DNA from: a virus
IMG/VR virus record: IMGVR_UViG_3300010430_004776
Coordinates: 1 to 34,758 of that record
DNA length: 34,758 nt
Strand: one strand, 5' to 3'
Shown: piece after piece, positions 14,422-22,804 of the stretch
Position numbering within the stretch: position 1 is the stretch's first letter
How the letters are laid out: the number at the start of each line of letters is the position of its first letter
Program-made: the position numbers and the translations under genes
The notes under the pieces: generated by a model
What the model was told of the DNA's origin: nothing
Database searches by the model: none
The model's input: the letters and a program-made list of their open reading frames with translations, nothing else

Positions 14422-17016
14422 ATGCCCAAGCCAGCCAAACACAAAATCCGACACGTGGTGCGACGCGTGTACGAGACGCCGTGGGCGATCTTGCCGGAGA
14501 AACTGGAGGAGATCACCGAACTGATCGACTTGCGCGCTGCGGGTGAAACGTTCACGCCGGAGGAGATTGCGGCGCGGATCGGCCGGGGCGGTGGTGGTGG
14601 GAGCGCTGAGTCTACTGGGCAAGTGGCTGTGCTCAACTTGTTCGGCGTGATCGCCCAGCGAATGAACGCGATGGAGGAGATATCGGGCGGAACATCGACG
14701 GAGATGTTCGGCAAAGCGTTCGACGAAGCTGTCGCGAATGAAAACATCTCGGCGATTGTGATCAATGTCGATTCACCGGGGGGAACGGTGACGGGTGTGC
14801 CGGAGCTTGCTGCCAAGATTTACGCGGCACGAGGCTCGAAACGCATCATCGCTGTGGCGAACTCGCTGATGGCGAGTGCGGCCTATTGGGTTGCCTCGGC
14901 AGCGGATGAGATTGTGGGTCAACCGTCGTCGTATTCCGGATCGCTAGGCGTCTTGACAGTGCACACGGACCGCACAGAGGCAGACGCACAGGACGGGATC
15001 AAACATACGGTGATCCGTTCATCGGCCCACAAGGCGGAGCGAAACCCGTACGAGCCGTTGAGTGAAGAAGCCCTGAAACACACTCAGGAGCGAGTCAATA
15101 AGATTCACGCGGATTTCATTGGGGCGGTGGCGACACATCGCGGCGCTTCGGTGGAGACAGTACAGCGGGACTACGGGCAGGGACGTGTGTTGTTGGCCGA
15201 TGAGGCCCTGGCGGTCGGCATGATCGATCGCGTGGAGACACTGGAGCAGGTTTTGAGCGAACTCGGCGTCGGTGCCGGTTCGACTTCTCAGCAGAGCGCA
15301 CGGCACCGACCGGCGTATCAAACGAAAGTGAGCAAGGAAGCTATGGACCCGAAAATCTTGACGGCATTGGTGCGTCGTGGACTGTGTAACGTGGACGCTT
15401 CGGAGGAAGCCGCCAATGCGGCCCTGCAGGCGTTTTTCGTGGCGCGGGGTGAAACACAACCTGAGGGCGTCGACGCGATCGTCAAAGCATTGTCGGCGAC
15501 TTCCGCAAACAGCCAAAGCGAGCTGCCGCCCGGGGACGCTTCGGGGGGGGCACAACCTGGCGGCGGCAGTTCGCAACCGGCTGCCAATGAACCCGCCGCT
15601 CCCGCGCAGCCGCAAGCGGCGACCGCGATGTCGACGGATGACCTGTTGGCTTCGATCAACTTGACCGCATTGTCGGCCGAGGATCGGCTGGAGCTGTTTG
15701 CCCAGCTGCGTCCGCAGTTGGCGACGCTCAACCACAGCGATATCGTCAAGAAGATCAACGAAAAGGCGCACGCCGAATCACAGCCCGCTGGTGCGGGACG
15801 GATTGATACCGGTGCCCAGTCGCTGGACAAGTTTTTTGCCGCGTCACGCGATGCCATCTTGGCCCGCAATTACGCCGGCAACACTCCGGAAGAAATCTAC
15901 GACTTCCGTAGCGGCGAAATGGTCGCCTACAAACCGCAGGGGCGACCGAACCGCAATTTGCAATCGCCGTTGCGACTGGCCGAGGCCTGTCTGTTGCAGG
16001 CGGGGATTCCGCAGGCGCAAGTGGCACAGCTTTCGCCCGAGCAAATCGCCCGCATTGCCTGCGGGAGCGATCTGTCGAACTTCGGCATCTTTGCCGCCAG
16101 CGACGGACCGGCGTACAACGTGTCGGGGATGTTCTCCAACATCCTCCTGGATGCCACGAACGTGATGCTCCGCCGCTCCTACAACGAAGCGAACACCACG
16201 TTTCAGGTGTGGGCCAAGCAAGGGGCGTCGATCTCCGACTTCAAAGATGTCCATAAGGTCATCGCCGGGGAACTGGATGATCCCAAGATGGTGCCCGAGG
16301 ATGGAGAATTCGAAGAAACCACGCACACCGACGGCAAGGAAAAGTATGCCCTCGACGTGTGGGGTCACATTTTCTCGATCACCTGGCAGGCGATCGTCAA
16401 CGATCAGTTGGGCGCTTTCAGCGAGATCCCGGCCAAACAGGGCCGCGCGATGCGTCGCAAGCAAAACAAGCTGGTCTATGGCGTGCTCGTCGATAACGCC
16501 GCGTTGCAAAACGACGGTGTCGCGTTGTTCTCTGACGCGACGCACAACAACCTGACGACCGGCACCGCCACACCGACCGTGGCGACGCTGAACACCATGC
16601 ATAAGAAGATGGCCGAGCAGACCGGTCTCAATGCGCAAGCGACGCTGAACATTCAGCCGCGGTACATCATGGCCGCTCCGGCGTTGCGAGGGTCGATTCT
16701 GGAGCTGCTCGGTTCAACGGCCAATCCGGCTTCCTCGGGCAATTCCGGCGTGACCAACATCTGGCAAAACGCCCTGGAGCCGGTCATCGACGCCCAATTG
16801 GGCGCGGCTGCGGGCGGTAGCGATACGGCTTGGCACCTGGCCGCCGATCCGATGGATGTCGACACGGTCGAGTATGCCTACCTGCAAGGGCTCGAATCGC
16901 CGGCCGTGGAACGGATGGAGGCTTTCAAATCGTTGGCCGTCCGCTTCCGGATTTACCAAGCGTTCGCCACCAAGGCGATCGACTTCCGCGGCCTCCAAAA
17001 ACACAACGGCGTCTAA
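14422..17016 (+). CDS. Prohead protease-scaffold-major capsid fusion protein
   Basis: One 864-residue frame carries three functions. Residues about 60-290 are an S49 (SppA/lambda gpC-like) serine protease, with INVDSPGG and the nucleophile Ser152 in MASAAYWVASAAD. Residues about 308-450 are a scaffold-like stretch rich in Ala, Pro, Gln and Gly. From about 460 to the end is an HK97-fold major capsid protein of the type seen in Mu-like heads (IFSITWQAIVNDQLGAF, RRKQNKLVYGVL, RYIMAAPALRG). An in-frame ATG at 15343 (Met308) behind AAGGA offers separate synthesis of scaffold plus capsid, as lambda does with Nu3 inside gene C. Processing between parts is expected but the cut sites are not visible. 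Confidence 0.85.
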   Translation: MPKPAKHKIRHVVRRVYETPWAILPEKLEEITELIDLRAAGETFTPEEIAARIGRGGGGGSAESTGQVAVLNLFGVIAQRMNAMEEISGGTSTEMFGKAFDEAVANENISAIVINVDSPGGTVTGVPELAAKIYAARGSKRIIAVANSLMASAAYWVASAADEIVGQPSSYSGSLGVLTVHTDRTEADAQDGIKHTVIRSSAHKAERNPYEPLSEEALKHTQERVNKIHADFIGAVATHRGASVETVQRDYGQGRVLLADEALAVGMIDRVETLEQVLSELGVGAGSTSQQSARHRPAYQTKVSKEAMDPKILTALVRRGLCNVDASEEAANAALQAFFVARGETQPEGVDAIVKALSATSANSQSELPPGDASGGAQPGGGSSQPAANEPAAPAQPQAATAMSTDDLLASINLTALSAEDRLELFAQLRPQLATLNHSDIVKKINEKAHAESQPAGAGRIDTGAQSLDKFFAASRDAILARNYAGNTPEEIYDFRSGEMVAYKPQGRPNRNLQSPLRLAEACLLQAGIPQAQVAQLSPEQIARIACGSDLSNFGIFAASDGPAYNVSGMFSNILLDATNVMLRRSYNEANTTFQVWAKQGASISDFKDVHKVIAGELDDPKMVPEDGEFEETTHTDGKEKYALDVWGHIFSITWQAIVNDQLGAFSEIPAKQGRAMRRKQNKLVYGVLVDNAALQNDGVALFSDATHNNLTTGTATPTVATLNTMHKKMAEQTGLNAQATLNIQPRYIMAAPALRGSILELLGSTANPASSGNSGVTNIWQNALEPVIDAQLGAAAGGSDTAWHLAADPMDVDTVEYAYLQGLESPAVERMEAFKSLAVRFRIYQAFATKAIDFRGLQKHNGV
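15331..15345 (+). promoter_or_regulatory. Internal ribosome binding site for scaffold-capsid product
   Basis: AAGGA lies a few bases before an in-frame ATG at 15343 inside the protease-capsid fusion gene, exactly where the protease domain ends. It would yield a 557-residue scaffold plus capsid protein without protease. Confidence 0.5.
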
Positions 17017-17110
17017 CCGGCGTTCGCCGGATTGTGCGTGCTGCCGCACGATTTCGGGTCTTACCGCTCCCGTTAGTCGCTGGCTGACGGGGAGCGGGAG
17101 CAGTTTTTTG
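17017..17110 (+). terminator. Family D hairpins and terminator-like stem, copy 1
   Basis: Directly after the capsid stop: CCGGCGTTCGCCGG (perfect hairpin), then GTGCGTGCTGCCGCAC (second hairpin), then GCTCCCG at 17066-17072 pairing with CGGGAGC at 17095-17101 and six T at 17104-17109. The last part has the form of an intrinsic terminator or attenuator. A diverged copy of the whole block follows the next gene. Confidence 0.55.
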
Positions 17111-17180
17111 AGACGACAAACCTTATTCGTGCTTGAGCACGGCAACACGCGGCTTTGCCGCATTCATGGAGGATATCACG

Positions 17181-17849
17181 ATGTCGGCAAAGAACTTTTG
17201 GCAATGGCGGGATGACTTTTTCGGGCGTCGCGTGTATCACGCAACCGACGCCTCGAATGTGGGACATCAGTGGGACATCACCCTCACGACCACGGCCGGG
17301 GCCCCGACTTACGTTTCTGTTGATGGCGCAGAAACGGGCGCATTGGCAGTCGATTTTGATTCCGACTCGGAAGTCGAAAACGTCTGTTTGTCGTTCGGTG
17401 ATCAACTGCAATTCGATATCGACAAAGTCCGGGAAGTGAATATCCGGATCAAGCAAAACCAGGCCACCATCGACGCAGCCACGTCGCTGGCGTTTGGTCT
17501 GACGGGCGATCGCAATGATGCGATCGACTCTATCGCGCAAAACTGTCTGTTTCGCCTGATCGGCAGCAACGCCATTGTTTGCGAAACCGACGACGGCACG
17601 ACCGACACCGACGACGTGGCGACCGGCAAAACGCTGGCCAACGCCTACAAGGATTTCACGATCAGCTTTGCCAACGGCAAAAGCGACGTGCGGTTCTACG
17701 TCGACGGGGAACGGGTCGCGGCCGGCACCACGTTTGACATGAGCGGTTACGCCGGCTCGCTGCAGCCGTTCATCCAAATCCAAAAGACGGCCGACACCAA
17801 CGTTGACGGCTTCACCGTCGACGACTTCGAAGTCCGCGGCATCCGCTAA
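17181..17849 (+). CDS. Candidate capsid decoration or tail protein, jelly-roll-like
   Basis: The ATG at 17181 has GGAGG eight bases upstream; the earlier ATG at 17133 has none. The 222-residue product is all-beta in character: short N-terminal WQWRDDFFG, then alternating strands and a late FRFYVDGE-like segment (DVRFYVDGERVAAGT) and LQPFIQIQK, a pattern seen in concanavalin/LamG-like sandwiches. Its place right after the major capsid gene is that of a head decoration protein in many phages. Terminator-like repeat blocks on both sides may tune its level separately. The fold is an inference. Confidence 0.5.
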   Translation: MSAKNFWQWRDDFFGRRVYHATDASNVGHQWDITLTTTAGAPTYVSVDGAETGALAVDFDSDSEVENVCLSFGDQLQFDIDKVREVNIRIKQNQATIDAATSLAFGLTGDRNDAIDSIAQNCLFRLIGSNAIVCETDDGTTDTDDVATGKTLANAYKDFTISFANGKSDVRFYVDGERVAAGTTFDMSGYAGSLQPFIQIQKTADTNVDGFTVDDFEVRGIR

Positions 17850-17940
17850 CCGGCGTTTGCCGGGGGGGGGTGAGTGCTGCCGCACTGTTTTGAAACTTGG
17901 CCACTCCCGTTGGTCGCTGGGCTGGCGGGGGCTGGTTTTT
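17850..17940 (+). terminator. Family D hairpins and terminator-like stem, copy 2
   Basis: CCGGCGTTTGCCGG, then AGTGCTGCCGCACT, then a G/C stem (CCACTCCCG with CGGGGGCTGG) and five T. It follows the block at 17017-17110 in order and spacing, with the same element types but diverged bases. Confidence 0.5.
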
Positions 17941-17958
17941 CTATTCCGGAGAAATGCG

Positions 17959-18156
17959 ATGAAACAACAGATCGAACTTTATACGGGCGAATACGCCGAG
18001 ATCGGCGGCGTCCGCGTGAAATGCGAAAAGGCCATTCAGCAACGCCCGGGTGGCGGTCCGCCGCGGTTCGGTGTGGTGCTGATCTGTGACGAGCCAGACA
18101 GTCAAGCCACAGAGGGCACCGAGGAGGAATCCTCAACCGACGAACCCGAAGAGTAA
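17959..18156 (+). CDS. Small hypothetical protein with acidic tail
   Basis: The ATG at 17959 behind CGGAG gives 65 residues. The N-terminal half has alternating strand-forming residues (QIELYTGEYAEIGGVRVKC) and the C-terminus is Glu/Ser/Thr/Asp-rich (ATEGTEEESSTDEPEE). That acidic tail is encoded partly by a family A repeat (CCACAGAGGGCACCGAGGAG), so it was probably formed or extended by repeat insertion. No family is recognised; a head-tail helper is suggested only by position. Confidence 0.5.
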   Translation: MKQQIELYTGEYAEIGGVRVKCEKAIQQRPGGGPPRFGVVLICDEPDSQATEGTEEESSTDEPEE

Positions 18157-18207
18157 TCGCAATATTGCGATAAGGCTTTTCTCCGTGATCTCCGTGGCTC
18201 CGTGGTG
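18106..18207. repeat. Family A repeats, inverted pair around the end of a small gene
   Basis: CCACAGAGGGCACCGAGGAG at 18106-18125 (within coding sequence) and CTCCGTGATCTCCGTGGCTC with CGTGGTGA at 18180-18207 (before the next gene) face each other, as in the two brackets near 11 kb. Confidence 0.55.
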
Positions 18208-18212
18208 ACCCG

Positions 18213-18620
18213 ATGACCTTTGCAACGACCAAAACGGCTGACGTGGCTGAAACGCTGGTGCATTTTGGCGAGGGATCGACCTATTGGCCAGCGTGTGGCG
18301 CGGGGAGCCAACGGTCGATCACGATCGTTGTTGATGAGCAGGATTTCCAACAGACCAAGGATGGCAAGTCGCTGCTTGAGGTTTCGCAGATCAATGTGTT
18401 TGCGCGGAACCATGCGACGACCGGGATTGATGATCCCCGCCTGGGAGATCGTCTGATTCGCGACAGTGACACGCCGGCAGCGGCGGGTCAAAAAGTGCGG
18501 GAATATTACCTGTCGCGAGTGATCGACGTCGATCCGGATGGGGGGTGGTATGAGTTTATCAGCCGGCGGCGGATTGAGACCGGGCCGAATGTGTCGGGCC
18601 AAGATAGCTTTGCCGGTTAG
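18213..18620 (+). CDS. Putative head-tail adaptor protein
   Basis: A 135-residue protein with beta-strand-rich sequence (QRSITIVVDEQD, KSLLEVSQINVFARN) and a conserved-looking end with YYLSRVIDVDPDGGWYEF. The size, fold type and position between the head genes and the tail completion-like gene match head-tail connector proteins (lambda FII or HK97 gp10 class). No single motif is diagnostic, so the assignment rests on gene order. No clear ribosome binding site is visible because a family A repeat abuts the start. Confidence 0.5.
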   Translation: MTFATTKTADVAETLVHFGEGSTYWPACGAGSQRSITIVVDEQDFQQTKDGKSLLEVSQINVFARNHATTGIDDPRLGDRLIRDSDTPAAAGQKVREYYLSRVIDVDPDGGWYEFISRRRIETGPNVSGQDSFAG

Positions 18621-18628
18621 GGGATGTG

Positions 18629-19105
18629 ATGCCGTCGAATTTGTTTTTGGGTCCGATTAATAATTTGCAGACGTTGTTGGCGACGACGGCGCGTTGGCGG
18701 GAATTGACCGGGGCGGCGGATGTCGCGGGGGCTAAGGAGTTTATTCACAAGGGGTCGGCACTCGACACGAGAACACACCCGCGACCGAGATCGATTATTG
18801 GTCCCAAGGAAGGGCGGACGCTGGAGCGGACTTCGACAACCGGTTGGTTTTTGGAGGGGCCGCTGTTTTGGGAATTGGAACTGGAGACTCCCGACGAATA
18901 TATCGGCGATCACAACGCGGCGTTTGATTGGTTCATGGGGGAAGTGCAGACGCTGATCCACCAGATGGCCACGCTGGTCGTGACGCAAAACATTTTGGAC
19001 GTGACGCGGTTCACGGAATCGGAGGCGGCCGTGCCGTTTGAAGCGGAGTTGTCTGACGGGGTTGAGTATTGGGGCACGCTGTGGGAAATCAACGTCAACG
19101 GGTAA
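18629..19105 (+). CDS. Putative tail completion or connector protein
   Basis: 158 residues from the ATG at 18629, with AGGGGA six bases upstream; a GTG at 18626 is in frame and equivalent. It is a mixed alpha/beta protein with LQTLLATTARWREL early and GWFLEGPLFWELELE in the middle. It is placed after a head-tail adaptor and before a basic virion-morphogenesis-like protein, where phages carry tail completion proteins. There is no diagnostic motif. Confidence 0.5.
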   Translation: MPSNLFLGPINNLQTLLATTARWRELTGAADVAGAKEFIHKGSALDTRTHPRPRSIIGPKEGRTLERTSTTGWFLEGPLFWELELETPDEYIGDHNAAFDWFMGEVQTLIHQMATLVVTQNILDVTRFTESEAAVPFEAELSDGVEYWGTLWEINVNG

Positions 19106-19111
19106 GCCGGA

Positions 19112-19582
19112 ATGAAAATTGTCTGGAATGAGGACCTGGTGACGGAGCGGACGCACAAGCGGATTTTGAAGCAAGTCAATCGCGAGATCGGTGTACTGCA
19201 CCGCAATCGCACACTCAAAAAACACTTTGAAAACAACGCGGAGACGCGGCCGGGCGGGGCTTACGGTTACGAGGCACGCACCAAGAAATATCAGATTCGC
19301 AAGGCGAAGAAAAAAGGGCACCAGAGACCGTTGTCGTTTACCGGTGAGATGCGGCGGACGGTGACCGGATCGTCCCGGGTGACGGCGACGCAACACCGCT
19401 GGCGGGTCTATGCCCGGACCGGCAAAAAACTGAATCTGCAACTGGGACAGCAGATCAAAAACGAATTGGAAGCGGTCTCCGAGGCGGAGATCGATAAATA
19501 CATTTCCCTGATGGAAAAGCGCTACGTGCAGTTGGCCAACCAGCCGCAGAACCGACGGAAACGACGCAAAAAACTGAGCTAA
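19112..19582 (+). CDS. Putative minor tail or virion morphogenesis protein
   Basis: A 156-residue strongly basic protein. It has helical N-terminal segments (DLVTERTHKRILKQVNREIG), an RPLSFTGEMRRTVTG segment that recalls the S/T-G-x-(M/L)-(R/S) motif of phage virion morphogenesis and HK97 gp10-type tail completion proteins, and a basic C-terminal tail (RRKRRKKLS). It starts a few bases after the previous stop, within the connector/tail module and just before the tail tube. Function is inferred from size, charge and order. Confidence 0.5.
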   Translation: MKIVWNEDLVTERTHKRILKQVNREIGVLHRNRTLKKHFENNAETRPGGAYGYEARTKKYQIRKAKKKGHQRPLSFTGEMRRTVTGSSRVTATQHRWRVYARTGKKLNLQLGQQIKNELEAVSEAEIDKYISLMEKRYVQLANQPQNRRKRRKKLS

Positions 19583-19598
19583 TGAGGGAGAGCCAAGG

Positions 19599-20495
19599 AT
19601 GGCCGAAACCGTTTACGATGCCGTGCTGGGCTCCGGCAATGCACTGAAGCAAGTCCGCAGCAGTCAATACTCGCCGAATGGCAACATCATTCTGGGATCC
19701 GCTTCGGGGGCGATCGATCCGTCGGCGCTGTATGGCGGGCCGGCCAATCCGACGGCCTTGTTTGAGACGGGTGATGTCGCCGGCGCGTTGGGGCTGATGT
19801 CGGTCTCCACCGGTCTGCACGTCAGTTCCGGCACAATCACGATCCCCTACAACAAGCGGGCCAACGGGGGCGCGTTCGCGGGGACGTTGTCACATATGAC
19901 GATTTCCGGAACCAACGCGCTGATCATTCCGGTGCAGATATCGGGATCTCAAGACAACGAAGCGGTGATCCTCACCGTGCAGGTCATCTTCTACTCGACG
20001 ACCGGGTTGGCGAATCCGGTGACGTTCAACACCGGCGCGACTTTGGCCGCGCAAACGTTCAATGTGATGTATGACTTCGGGCCGGTCTACGCCGATCTGG
20101 GGAGCAGCTCGGCGCAGATTGCCGAGGCGACCGGTTGGACCGTCAACACCGGACTTGTGGTGGTGCCGCGACGCTACAACGGCGGGGTTTATCCTTCGAA
20201 GCTGTTTATTGTGCAGCGAAATCCCACAATCGAAATCACATTCGAGGACTTCGACGACGCGGCGGCGTTCGGCACGGTGTATGACGCACTGACCAGTTGT
20301 GCCGTCTATGCCCGCAAGCGGGCCGACGGCGGGACGCATGTGGCCGACGCGACCGAGGAGCACGTGAAACTTTCGTTCGCCGCTGGCATTTCCGACATCC
20401 GCTCACTCGGCGGCAGTGATCGCACCAACGGCCAAGCCTCGATCATGCTGACCGGTAAGGCACTGACAGCGGCGACGACGAGCGCGATTCCGTAG
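19599..20495 (+). CDS. Putative major tail tube protein
   Basis: A 298-residue protein with GGGAGA upstream of the ATG. It is almost entirely beta in character, with Gly/Ala/Thr/Ser-rich strands (SGTITIPYNKRANGG, TLSHMTISGTNALIIPV). The place before the tape measure gene and after the connector genes, and the neutral beta composition, match siphovirus tail tube subunits. A repeat cluster follows directly. Confidence 0.55.
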   Translation: MAETVYDAVLGSGNALKQVRSSQYSPNGNIILGSASGAIDPSALYGGPANPTALFETGDVAGALGLMSVSTGLHVSSGTITIPYNKRANGGAFAGTLSHMTISGTNALIIPVQISGSQDNEAVILTVQVIFYSTTGLANPVTFNTGATLAAQTFNVMYDFGPVYADLGSSSAQIAEATGWTVNTGLVVVPRRYNGGVYPSKLFIVQRNPTIEITFEDFDDAAAFGTVYDALTSCAVYARKRADGGTHVADATEEHVKLSFAAGISDIRSLGGSDRTNGQASIMLTGKALTAATTSAIP

Positions 20496-20497
20496 TA

Positions 20498-20584
20498 GAC
20501 GTGAGGCTTGAGGCCTGAGGCTTGAGAAAAGCCTGCCCCCTCAAGCCTGTGACCTCAAGCCTGTCCCCTCAAGCCTCAAGCCTA
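20498..20584. repeat. Family B inverted cluster
   Basis: GTGAGGCTTGAGGCCTGAGG and TTGAG on the left arm, and CCTCAAGCCTGTGACCTCAA plus CCCCTCAAGCCTCAAGCC on the right arm. The arms are reverse complements and can fold back. The cluster fills the interval between the tail tube gene and the next gene, leaving it without a visible ribosome binding site. Confidence 0.65.
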
Positions 20585-20590
20585 ATAAAA

Positions 20591-21259
20591 ATGCACTACC
20601 TGATTTTTCTACCGAATGCGAATGATGCGACCGCCCCGGCTCAGTTGGAGGCGGTGGGGTTGAGCGATCATGTGGCGGGTGCTGAGTTTTTGGTTTCCGA
20701 TGAGGGGCCGGACAGCCAGGCGGGGGTGTTGTGTGCTTGGCGGAAACCGGGGGATGGCTGTGATTTGTGCTATGCGCCAGATCGTCAGACGTGGGTGCCG
20801 GCGGTGACCGATGGCGATCTGGCCAGTGGTCGCTATTGGGTCGGTTTTTCGAATGACGCGCCACCCACGCCGAGCGAATTGCAGCGACCTTACCCGTATC
20901 GCGGCGTCACGAAAACACTGGGTGGGCAGACGTGGAGAATTCCCGAACCGAAAGAGCTGCCGCACGATGTGATCATGTCCGACGACGGGAGTGTGCGGTT
21001 TGAGCTGCAGCGGCGGTTTTATGACTACGGTCTGCAGGCGGCGGATTGGTCCGAAAAGATCGCCGCCGTTTACGACGAACAAAACGAGCAGGGGCTGGAT
21101 TACTCGGAGATCTGGAAATTTGTGGTGCAGGCTTTGCGGCTCAATTATCGCATCACCGCCGAGGTGGTGAACCATCTGCGGTTGTTCGATCAAGATAACA
21201 TTTTGCGGACGCTGTTCGCGGCGGTGGGCATCATTCCGGCACAACAAACGGGGGAGTAA
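20591..21259 (+). CDS. Tail protein in tail-assembly-chaperone position
   Basis: The ATG at 20591 (MHYLIFLPN) gives 222 residues. In-frame codons upstream are only the repeat, so an upstream TTG start is unlikely. The first half has Cys/Trp residues (GDGCDLCYAPD), and the second half is helical with YDEQNEQGLDYSEIWKF. It ends three bases before the tape measure start, where tail assembly chaperones lie. No slippery frameshift motif typical of those genes was seen. No ribosome binding site is seen before the start. Function is inferred from position only. Confidence 0.45.
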   Translation: MHYLIFLPNANDATAPAQLEAVGLSDHVAGAEFLVSDEGPDSQAGVLCAWRKPGDGCDLCYAPDRQTWVPAVTDGDLASGRYWVGFSNDAPPTPSELQRPYPYRGVTKTLGGQTWRIPEPKELPHDVIMSDDGSVRFELQRRFYDYGLQAADWSEKIAAVYDEQNEQGLDYSEIWKFVVQALRLNYRITAEVVNHLRLFDQDNILRTLFAAVGIIPAQQTGE

Positions 21260-21262
21260 TCG

Positions 21263-22792
21263 ATGGCGGGAAATACCATCTCGATCACGATGACCTCCGA
21301 TGACCGGGATGTCATCTCCTCGTTTCGAGACCAGAACAGCCAGATCATTCGCAACCAAGAAGCGCTGCGGAAGATGGGGACGGCTGGAAAAAAAGCACAT
21401 CAAGAAAACGAAACCGGTCTGGGCAAAGTCAAAAACGCTGCGGTGGGTGTCGCGTCGAGCGTGGGCCTGATCACGTCAGGAGTCGGCTTAGCATCGGCAG
21501 CGGTGCGGATCTTGATCGCCGATTTCGAAGCGTTGCAACGCCGCCAAGAATTAGCCGCGCGGAGCCAGGTGGAATTTGCACCGGCGGTGAAGCAGGCGAT
21601 CATCAATGCCCCCAGTCAGACGCCGGCACAGGTGGAATCCTCCGTCTCCAGAATTTCCAAGGCGACCGGGGCTTTGCCGCGGGATGTGGCTTTGACGCTA
21701 TCGTCGGCCTCGTCTGCGAAAGGCAAGCTGCCCTTTTCCGCTGCCGAGGAAGCGACGCGCGAAGCGTTGCGGCTGACAGCGGATTTGCCTGAGGCCCAAG
21801 AATCATTTGCCGGGGTGGCTCTCGATATTCGCAATCTCTTCCCCAAGGCCACCGCGCAAGATGCCCTTGGGTTTTCGTTGTCGCTGGGCAGTAACGCCCG
21901 GATCGTCAACCCGGCCGATATTGCCGGTAACCTGGTGCCGGGAGCGATCGACCTGGCGCGGAACGGATCTTCGCTGCGCAACGCGGGAGCTGTGGGTGCC
22001 GCGATTACCTTTGGTAGCGGGGACACGACCGGTAAAACGAGCCGGACCGCTTCGACGGCACTGGATGTGCAGTTACGGAAAGCGTTTCCGGAGATTGACG
22101 GAATTGGTAAGCAGATTGATTTTCTGCAAAACAATCCGGGAGCCCGGAAAGCGTTTTTGGAAGGTGGCGATTTTCAGGGACGCGAAATCAAACCCGCCTC
22201 GTTTGAGAAAAAGGTGATCGGGGCGATTGAGTCTTTGCTGACGGCTGGTTCGGACGTGGATCAGACGTTTCGAAATGCACAGAAAAACCTGCCCAACTTG
22301 TTGGAAGCGGGACCGATTTTTGAAAACCGCATTCAGCAATTGCAAGGTGCCAATTCGCAACGGACGGCACGTGTCGATCGATCATTTAAGAGTGCCACCG
22401 AGCGTGCACGAAATCGTGACGTAAATTCAGCGCTGGGCTTTGCCACGAAAGAGGGCCTTGTGGAATTGTTCGATTCGCAAGGAGATGGCGCCGTTGCTGC
22501 ATTTCGCACGCGCCGCCAGTTTGAAACCGAAACGGCCTTTGGGACACGCGATCCCGTTGGCGGGACAATCCGCTTGATTGAAGCGCGGCTCGATGAAAAG
22601 TTTGGGCCAGGTCGAATCAGCGGAAGAGAATTGACGCCGGAGCAAAACGAACAGGCGGCCGAGCTGCGCAGCATTGTGAAAGAGTTGCGGGAAATTAAAG
22701 CCCAAGGACAGCAGACAGCGAAAGTCGAGATTGTGAACACGCGCGGCAAACGACCACGCCAGCCAAAAGCGGCGGAGAATAATCGTAACTAG
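21263..22792 (+). CDS. Putative tail tape measure protein (short)
   Basis: A 509-residue protein beginning with MAGNTISITMTSDDRD and mostly alpha-helical with coiled-coil-like stretches (NSQIIRNQEALRKM, EALQRRQELAARSQ). A hydrophobic segment near residues 60-85 (VGVASSVGLITSGVGLASAAV) is the internal membrane-active part typical of tape measures. It ends in a basic, disordered tail. Since tail length scales at about 0.15 nm per residue in known siphophages, this size would imply a tail of about 75 nm, on the short side. The assignment follows from helical character, hydrophobic segment and gene order. Confidence 0.6.
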   Translation: MAGNTISITMTSDDRDVISSFRDQNSQIIRNQEALRKMGTAGKKAHQENETGLGKVKNAAVGVASSVGLITSGVGLASAAVRILIADFEALQRRQELAARSQVEFAPAVKQAIINAPSQTPAQVESSVSRISKATGALPRDVALTLSSASSAKGKLPFSAAEEATREALRLTADLPEAQESFAGVALDIRNLFPKATAQDALGFSLSLGSNARIVNPADIAGNLVPGAIDLARNGSSLRNAGAVGAAITFGSGDTTGKTSRTASTALDVQLRKAFPEIDGIGKQIDFLQNNPGARKAFLEGGDFQGREIKPASFEKKVIGAIESLLTAGSDVDQTFRNAQKNLPNLLEAGPIFENRIQQLQGANSQRTARVDRSFKSATERARNRDVNSALGFATKEGLVELFDSQGDGAVAAFRTRRQFETETAFGTRDPVGGTIRLIEARLDEKFGPGRISGRELTPEQNEQAAELRSIVKELREIKAQGQQTAKVEIVNTRGKRPRQPKAAENNRN

Positions 22793-22804
22793 GGAAGGGA
22801 CGTT

